64,000 nucleotides of DNA. Source: Candidatus Cottocaccamicrobium excrementipullorum. GTDB lineage: Bacteria > Bacillota > Clostridia > Lachnospirales > Lachnospiraceae. Below the pieces are notes generated by a model. That model was not told where the DNA came from. It ran no database searches and saw only the letters and a program-made list of their open reading frames with translations. The stretch is taken from positions 62,001 to 126,000 of the forward strand of contig DVFL01000005.1 in assembly GCA_018713255.1 (NCBI GenBank), given 5' to 3'. The translations under genes and the position numbers were made by a program. Of the stretch, positions 60,176 to 64,000 are shown piece after piece; positions within the stretch are counted from its first letter, which is position 1, and every line of letters begins with the position of its first letter.

Positions 60176-60451
60176 TTATTCGTTGATCAGATCTTTCAAT
60201 GCTTTTCCAGCTTTGAATTTCGGAGCTTTGGAAGCACTGATCTGCATGGTCTCACCAGTCTGAGGATTTCTTCCTTCTCTAGCTGCTCTCTTGCTTACTT
60301 CAAAAGTTCCAAAGCCGACTAACTGAACTTTTTCGCCTTTCTTCAATTCTTCAGATACCACATCAATGAATGATTTTAAAACAGCTTCTACGTCTTTTTT
60401 CGCCAGTTGAGTCTCTTTAGCCATAGCTGCAACTAATTCAGTTTTGTTCAT
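60176..60451 (-). CDS. hup: HU-family DNA-binding protein
   Basis: 91 residues from the ATG behind GAGGAGG. MNKTELVAAMAKE, then VQLVGFGTFEVSKRAAREGRNPQTGE, the DNA-embracing arm with Arg-Asn-Pro, and KAPKFKAGKALKD. It bends and compacts DNA. It is inserted between mazG and rqcP with its own strong promoter and terminator, so it is expressed separately from the flanking genes. Confidence 0.97.
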   Translation of the reverse strand: MNKTELVAAMAKETQLAKKDVEAVLKSFIDVVSEELKKGEKVQLVGFGTFEVSKRAAREGRNPQTGETMQISASKAPKFKAGKALKDLINE

Positions 60452-60523
60452 GGTGTTTCCTCCTCTAAATGTTGTTCTCACGCTTAATTTCGGCTCTCTT
60501 TAGCCAGAGAGTCCTATCATTAA

Positions 60524-60552
60524 TTTATATACCCTTTCTCTATGTTTGTCAA
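60524..60552 (-). promoter_or_regulatory. Strong sigma-A promoter of hup
   Basis: Minus strand TTGACA, 17 bp, TATAAA, leader of about 65 bases. Confidence 0.85.
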
Positions 60553-60587
60553 GGATTTTCCGCCATTTCCGGGATAATGATCATCCC

Positions 60588-61019
60588 TTATAAATTCCGT
60601 CTCAGAACCCTCTGTCTCTCCTTTTCTTCCCGCTCCAGTCTCTTGATCTCTTCCCAGTCGGGAATCCCATCATAATCCTTGTACAAATCAGACTTGCCAA
60701 AGATATGTGGATGACGTCGAATCATTTTTCTTGCTATAGCGTCAACGACATCATCCAGCGTAAACAGCCCTTCTTCCTGAGCAATCACACTGTGCAGAAC
60801 CACCTGAAGAAGAACATCGCCCAGTTCCTCGCACAGATTATCCCATTCTCCGGTTTTCTCCAGGAGATCGATTCCCTCCAAAACTTCTTCGACCTCCTCC
60901 TGCATGCACGGTTTCAGACTTTTGTGCGTCTGGGTACTGTCCCACGGACATTTTGCACGCAGTTCTCTCACAATCTCCGTAAATTCTTCAAAGGTATAAG
61001 CCGTCTTCTTTTCTTCCAT
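60588..61019 (-). CDS. mazG: Nucleoside triphosphate pyrophosphohydrolase MazG (single domain)
   Basis: 143 residues: CPWDSTQTHKSLKPCMQEE and EEVEEVLEGIDLL...CEELGDVLLQ, the EExxE...ExxD metal site. It removes non-canonical or excess NTPs. Bacillus YabN carries an extra N-terminal methylase domain and E. coli MazG has two copies of the domain; here there is only one. The ATG overlaps the context of the pgcA stop (TGATATG), so it is coupled to the mutase. Confidence 0.95.
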   Translation of the reverse strand: MEEKKTAYTFEEFTEIVRELRAKCPWDSTQTHKSLKPCMQEEVEEVLEGIDLLEKTGEWDNLCEELGDVLLQVVLHSVIAQEEGLFTLDDVVDAIARKMIRRHPHIFGKSDLYKDYDGIPDWEEIKRLEREEKERQRVLRRNL

Positions 61020-61020
61020 A

Positions 61021-62751
61021 TCAGATCATTGAGTGAACCATGTTCAGAACTTCTTTGCCCATTGCCTCTGACTTCTGATCTGCATCTTCCAGAGAAGTGC
61101 CCTTCACACCATAATAGAATTTTACTTTAGGCTCAGTTCCGGAAGGTCTCACGCATAACCACGCATCGTCTGTCAGATCATAGTACAGAACATTGGAGGA
61201 AGGCAGCCCGGTAGGTTTCACTTCTTTTGTCTTCACATCCGTGATCGTATCGTTCTTGTAATCTCTCACTGAGGTCACCTGGTATCCGGCGATCTCTACC
61301 GGCGGTTTCTCTCTCAGAGTGTTCATGATATCCTGAATCTTCTGAAGCCCTTCGATTCCCTTCAAGGTCACAGACTGGATGGAATCTTTGTAATATCCGA
61401 ACTGCTCATACAGATCGATCATCGCATCCCAGAGAGTCTTGCCCTGCGTCTTGTAGTAGGCAGCTGCCTCACACAGTGCCATTGTAGCCACAATCGCATC
61501 CTTATCTCTTGCATAGGTTCCGATCAGACAACCATAGCTCTCCTCAAATCCAAAGAGATAGGTTCCTTTGCCGCTCTTCTCAAATCCAAGGATCTGCTGT
61601 CCAATGAATTTAAATCCTGTCAGAACTTCTATCAGATTGATTCCATATCCTTTTGCAATGGCATCTGCCAGGTTGGTAGTCACAATTGTCTTGATCAAAG
61701 CTCCATCTTCCGGAAGACCATACAGAGCTTTCTTCTGGCTGATCTCATAATTTGCCAGCAGACATCCGGACATATTTCCGGTCAGATCGTGATAGACTCC
61801 ATCCTTATCTTTGACACGGACACCCAGACGGTCTGCATCCGGGTCTGTAGCCAGAACCAGATCTGCATCCACCTCTTTGGCCAGTTTCAATCCCAGCTCA
61901 AATGCCTCCTCAGCCTCAGGGTTCGGATAGCTGACTGTCGGGAAGTCTCCGTTTGGAAGTTCCTGTTCTTTTACCACGTAGACATTCTCAAATCCCAGTT
62001 CTCTCAGAATACGGCGTGCAGGGATATTTCCTGTCCCATGTAATGGAGTATATACAATTTTCAGATTTTTACCCTCTGCCTGAATCGCATCCATGTGCAG
62101 AACCTGTTTTTTCAGCTCCTCCATGTATGCGTCATCAATTGCCTGTCCGATTACTTCATACACTCCTGCCGCGATGGCTGCCTCTTTATCCATCGTTTTC
62201 ACATTGTTATAGTCGGTCACTTTCTTCACTTCCGCCATAATTCCAGTGTCATGCGGCGGCGTGATCTGAGCTCCGTCCTCCCAATATACTTTGTATCCAT
62301 TGTATTCCGGCGGATTATGGCTGGCTGTGATGTTAATTCCTGCCGCACATCCGAGTTTTCTCACAGCAAAAGACAGCTCCGGGGTTGGTCTCAGAGATTC
62401 GAAAATATAAGCTTTGATTCCATTAGCAGCCAGACAAAGAGCTGCTTCCTGGGCAAACTCCGGTGACATATGGCGGGAGTCATAAGCAATCGCCACGCCC
62501 TGTGCCTCTTTGCCCACGGAGAGAATATAATTTGCCAGTCCCTGTGTTGTCTTACGTACTACATAGATATTCATACGATTTGTACCTGCGCCAATCACTC
62601 CGCGAAGACCCGCTGTTCCGAATTCCAAGTCCATATAGAACCGCTCCTTGATCTCCTGTTCATCTCCTGCAATGCTTCTCAGCTCCGCTTTGGTATCTTC
62701 GTCGAAGTATGGGTTTTCCAACCACTCCTGATATACTTCTTTGTAATCCAT
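61021..62751 (-). CDS. pgcA: Alpha-phosphoglucomutase/phosphomannomutase
   Basis: 576 residues, four domains: catalytic Ser144 in ITASHNPPEYNGYK, metal loop DPDADRLGV, sugar loop GFEESYGCL and phosphate loop RPSGTEPK. It interconverts glucose-6-P and glucose-1-P, feeding UDP-glucose for ugd and the two polysaccharide loci. AGGAGG precedes the ATG. Confidence 0.97.
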   Translation of the reverse strand: MDYKEVYQEWLENPYFDEDTKAELRSIAGDEQEIKERFYMDLEFGTAGLRGVIGAGTNRMNIYVVRKTTQGLANYILSVGKEAQGVAIAYDSRHMSPEFAQEAALCLAANGIKAYIFESLRPTPELSFAVRKLGCAAGINITASHNPPEYNGYKVYWEDGAQITPPHDTGIMAEVKKVTDYNNVKTMDKEAAIAAGVYEVIGQAIDDAYMEELKKQVLHMDAIQAEGKNLKIVYTPLHGTGNIPARRILRELGFENVYVVKEQELPNGDFPTVSYPNPEAEEAFELGLKLAKEVDADLVLATDPDADRLGVRVKDKDGVYHDLTGNMSGCLLANYEISQKKALYGLPEDGALIKTIVTTNLADAIAKGYGINLIEVLTGFKFIGQQILGFEKSGKGTYLFGFEESYGCLIGTYARDKDAIVATMALCEAAAYYKTQGKTLWDAMIDLYEQFGYYKDSIQSVTLKGIEGLQKIQDIMNTLREKPPVEIAGYQVTSVRDYKNDTITDVKTKEVKPTGLPSSNVLYYDLTDDAWLCVRPSGTEPKVKFYYGVKGTSLEDADQKSEAMGKEVLNMVHSMI

Positions 62752-62830
62752 GCTGGTACCTCCTATGACATTTATTTTTTGTAACTCTTCACTCTTTATT
62801 TATACGTCAATGAATGGTTACATCTTCATA

Positions 62831-62859
62831 ATTATATAACAAACATTCAAAAAAACCAA
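62831..62859 (-). promoter_or_regulatory. Promoter of pgcA-mazG
   Basis: Minus strand TTGGTT, 17 bp, TATAAT. The -35 touches the stop of the cotS-like gene. Confidence 0.6.
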
Positions 62860-63846
62860 TTAGATTTCCAATTTCTCAAAACATTTTTTCTCGAATTCTT
62901 TCCATAATTCTTTCTGATCTACAAGCCGCTGAATTTTTTCAACACTCTTCCCGGAAACCCAGGTTTTCCGATGCGTAAAATAATAATTCCCCAGTTTCCA
63001 GTATTTTTCCGGATAGACAAAACGAATTCTAAGATTTTCCAATTCTTCTTGGCTGAGATTCCGCTGTCTGTGATAAGCTCTGAGCATTTTCCTTGCCAGA
63101 TCCACGTCCCAGTTATTCTTCTCCAGCACTTTCCTCATAAACCGATACAAATCTGCCACGGGCATATCGAAGGACCACTTTTCAAAATTTGTCACCGCCA
63201 CAGAGTTCCTCATCATCAGTACATTGTGCTGATTGTACTCCCCGTGGCAGACACATCCCGCTGCGACTGCCTGGTTTCTCAGCTTCTGATAATCAGAATT
63301 CTCCAGACTTTGAACTGCCGTTCTTCCTCTCTCCAGAAACCAGTCGACACTGGAGAGAAAAATTTTCTCAAATGCATTTTCAACCCCTTTTTTCCTGATA
63401 AATTTCTGAATTCTGCGAAGCTGTGCATTGTGCCTTTGGTATTCCTGATCCAGAGGTTCCGCCGTATACATCTCACATACGGGCAGTTTCATAACATTAT
63501 GTAATCTTGCCAGTGTCTCCACGCTTCTTATCACATCTTCCCGGCTTCTGGTGTCGCATTCCCTTCCTTCATACCACATTTTTACAATATAGGGAATTCC
63601 TTCCTTATCCACGCTGATCAGCTCTCCGCCCTGATTGACCAGAATCTGATCCACTTTCTCTTTGCTCTGCCTTTGTATCTGCAAAAGAATTTCTCTTTGT
63701 TTCTCCAGCCTCTTTTCAGACCCGTGAAACTCCCGAAGAATCAGCAATCCTTTTTCTGTCTGGCACAACAGAGCTCCTCTTCCCCGATAACTGCTTTTCG
63801 CAGTCAGGCCATACTGTTCCAGCACACTCAGTCCCCGATCATACAA
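62860..63846 (-). CDS. CotS-like spore coat kinase-fold protein
   Basis: 328 residues from the TTG at 63846, seven bases after GAGGGGG (a TTG two codons earlier is too close to it). Aminoglycoside-phosphotransferase fold of the CotS/YsxE/YutH group: GGELISVDKEGIPYIVKMW, VETLARLHNV, CVCHGEYNQHNVLMM (the catalytic HGDxxxxN loop, with Glu in place of Asp) and TNFEKWSFDMP in place of the metal-binding IDFD, so kinase activity is doubtful. The two changed residues fit a structural coat role. Confidence 0.82.
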   Translation of the reverse strand: MYDRGLSVLEQYGLTAKSSYRGRGALLCQTEKGLLILREFHGSEKRLEKQREILLQIQRQSKEKVDQILVNQGGELISVDKEGIPYIVKMWYEGRECDTRSREDVIRSVETLARLHNVMKLPVCEMYTAEPLDQEYQRHNAQLRRIQKFIRKKGVENAFEKIFLSSVDWFLERGRTAVQSLENSDYQKLRNQAVAAGCVCHGEYNQHNVLMMRNSVAVTNFEKWSFDMPVADLYRFMRKVLEKNNWDVDLARKMLRAYHRQRNLSQEELENLRIRFVYPEKYWKLGNYYFTHRKTWVSGKSVEKIQRLVDQKELWKEFEKKCFEKLEI

Positions 63847-63851
63847 AAGCA

Positions 63852-63895
63852 AATCCCCCTCATATTTTTGTACCTTCTATCTTATGAGGGGGATT
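63852..63895 (-). promoter_or_regulatory. Inverted repeat sequestering the cotS-like ribosome site
   Basis: A perfect 12-bp inverted repeat, AATCCCCCTCAT and ATGAGGGGGATT on the minus strand, with a 20-base loop. The second arm holds the ribosome site GAGGGGG, so RNA read through from upstream would hide it. Confidence 0.75.
63878..63886 (-). promoter_or_regulatory. Sigma-K-like -10 element
   Basis: Minus strand CATAAGATA matches the sigma-K -10 CATAnnnTA; an AC lies about 15 bases upstream. The start point would fall near 63870, inside the loop of the inverted repeat. Confidence 0.45.
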
Positions 63896-63923
63896 GATTT
63901 TGTATGCCACCATCGGCCTGCGC

Positions 63924-64000
63924 TCATCGGCTTAAACTGTCAAGGCGCCTTCTGGCCAGTGTCATGAGGTATTCTTTTTTATTATAGTCCGGCTCATCCA
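63924..64000 (-). CDS. C-terminal end of an unknown protein (window edge)
   Basis: Frame reading DEPDYNKKEYLMTLARRRLD and SLSR before TGA. The composition is coding-like and there is no stop back to the window edge. Only 25 residues are seen, so no family is assigned. It ends 77 bp before the cotS-like start and could be cotranscribed with it. Confidence 0.5.
   Translation of the reverse strand, partial: DEPDYNKKEYLMTLARRRLDSLSR

Overview
The window looks like chromosome from a spore-forming, Gram-positive gut clostridium, most likely Lachnospiraceae. The right-hand quarter carries the conserved order mazG-hup-rqcP-yabP-yabQ-divIC-spoIIE-tilS-hpt-ftsH, as in Bacillus and clostridia. Ribosome binding sites are strong AGGAGG types, TTG and GTG starts are common, and cell-wall-binding repeat and LCP proteins are present. 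No species is claimed. Almost everything left of 49.4 kb makes, exports or anchors surface glycans.

Layout. (1) 1-5.6 kb, minus: an operon of a TPP-dependent enzyme, an SDR, a zinc-ribbon C-methyltransferase, a zinc alcohol dehydrogenase and a GT2 cut by the window edge; it may make a branched or C-methylated glycan precursor. (2) 5.9-10.7 kb: a cell-wall-binding repeat protein, two small coiled-coil proteins, a lone pseudopilin and an LCP ligase. (3) 25.0-10.8 kb, minus: a 12-gene Wzx/Wzy operon from one sigma-A promoter (Wzz-like protein, CapD dehydratase, DegT aminotransferase, PglC-like transferase, GT2, LicD, GT4, Wzx, Wzy, LicD, IspD/TarI-like, SDR). It predicts an amino-trideoxy-sugar first residue and a CDP-alditol-derived phosphate decoration. 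(4) 25.3-30.9 kb: acyltransferase, NUDIX hydrolase, GH36 alpha-galactosidase, UDP-glucose dehydrogenase. (5) 31-39 kb: an A+T-rich island with a two-domain GT2 plus a PP-loop ATPase, facing a Gtr-like cassette (GtrA, GtrB-like GT2, large membrane transferase) and an acyltransferase. (6) 39-49.3 kb, minus: an ABC-transporter-type polysaccharide locus. (7) 49.5-50.4 kb: a gene remnant and an IS200 element. (8) 50.5-50.9 kb: tRNA-Lys, tRNA-fMet, tRNA-Tyr. (9) 51-64 kb: a GH13 amylase and the housekeeping/sporulation block ending with phosphoglucomutase and a CotS-like kinase.

Together: phosphoglucomutase and UDP-glucose dehydrogenase can supply nucleotide sugars. Two membrane phosphoglycosyl transferases start lipid-linked chains for two export routes (flippase/polymerase and ABC). 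LicD, acyltransferase and Gtr-like enzymes decorate the chains, and the LCP protein probably anchors polymer to the wall. The observations most worth following are the GT2 plus PP-loop pair, an apparently circularly permuted ILEI/GG domain on the membrane transferase, the IspD-LicD-SDR set resembling the dystroglycan ribitol-phosphate pathway, the Wzz protein with a decayed kinase-like tail, and sporulation promoters readable by eye (a 21-bp-spaced Spo0A-type spoIIE promoter, and a CotS start site placed inside an RBS-sequestering hairpin).
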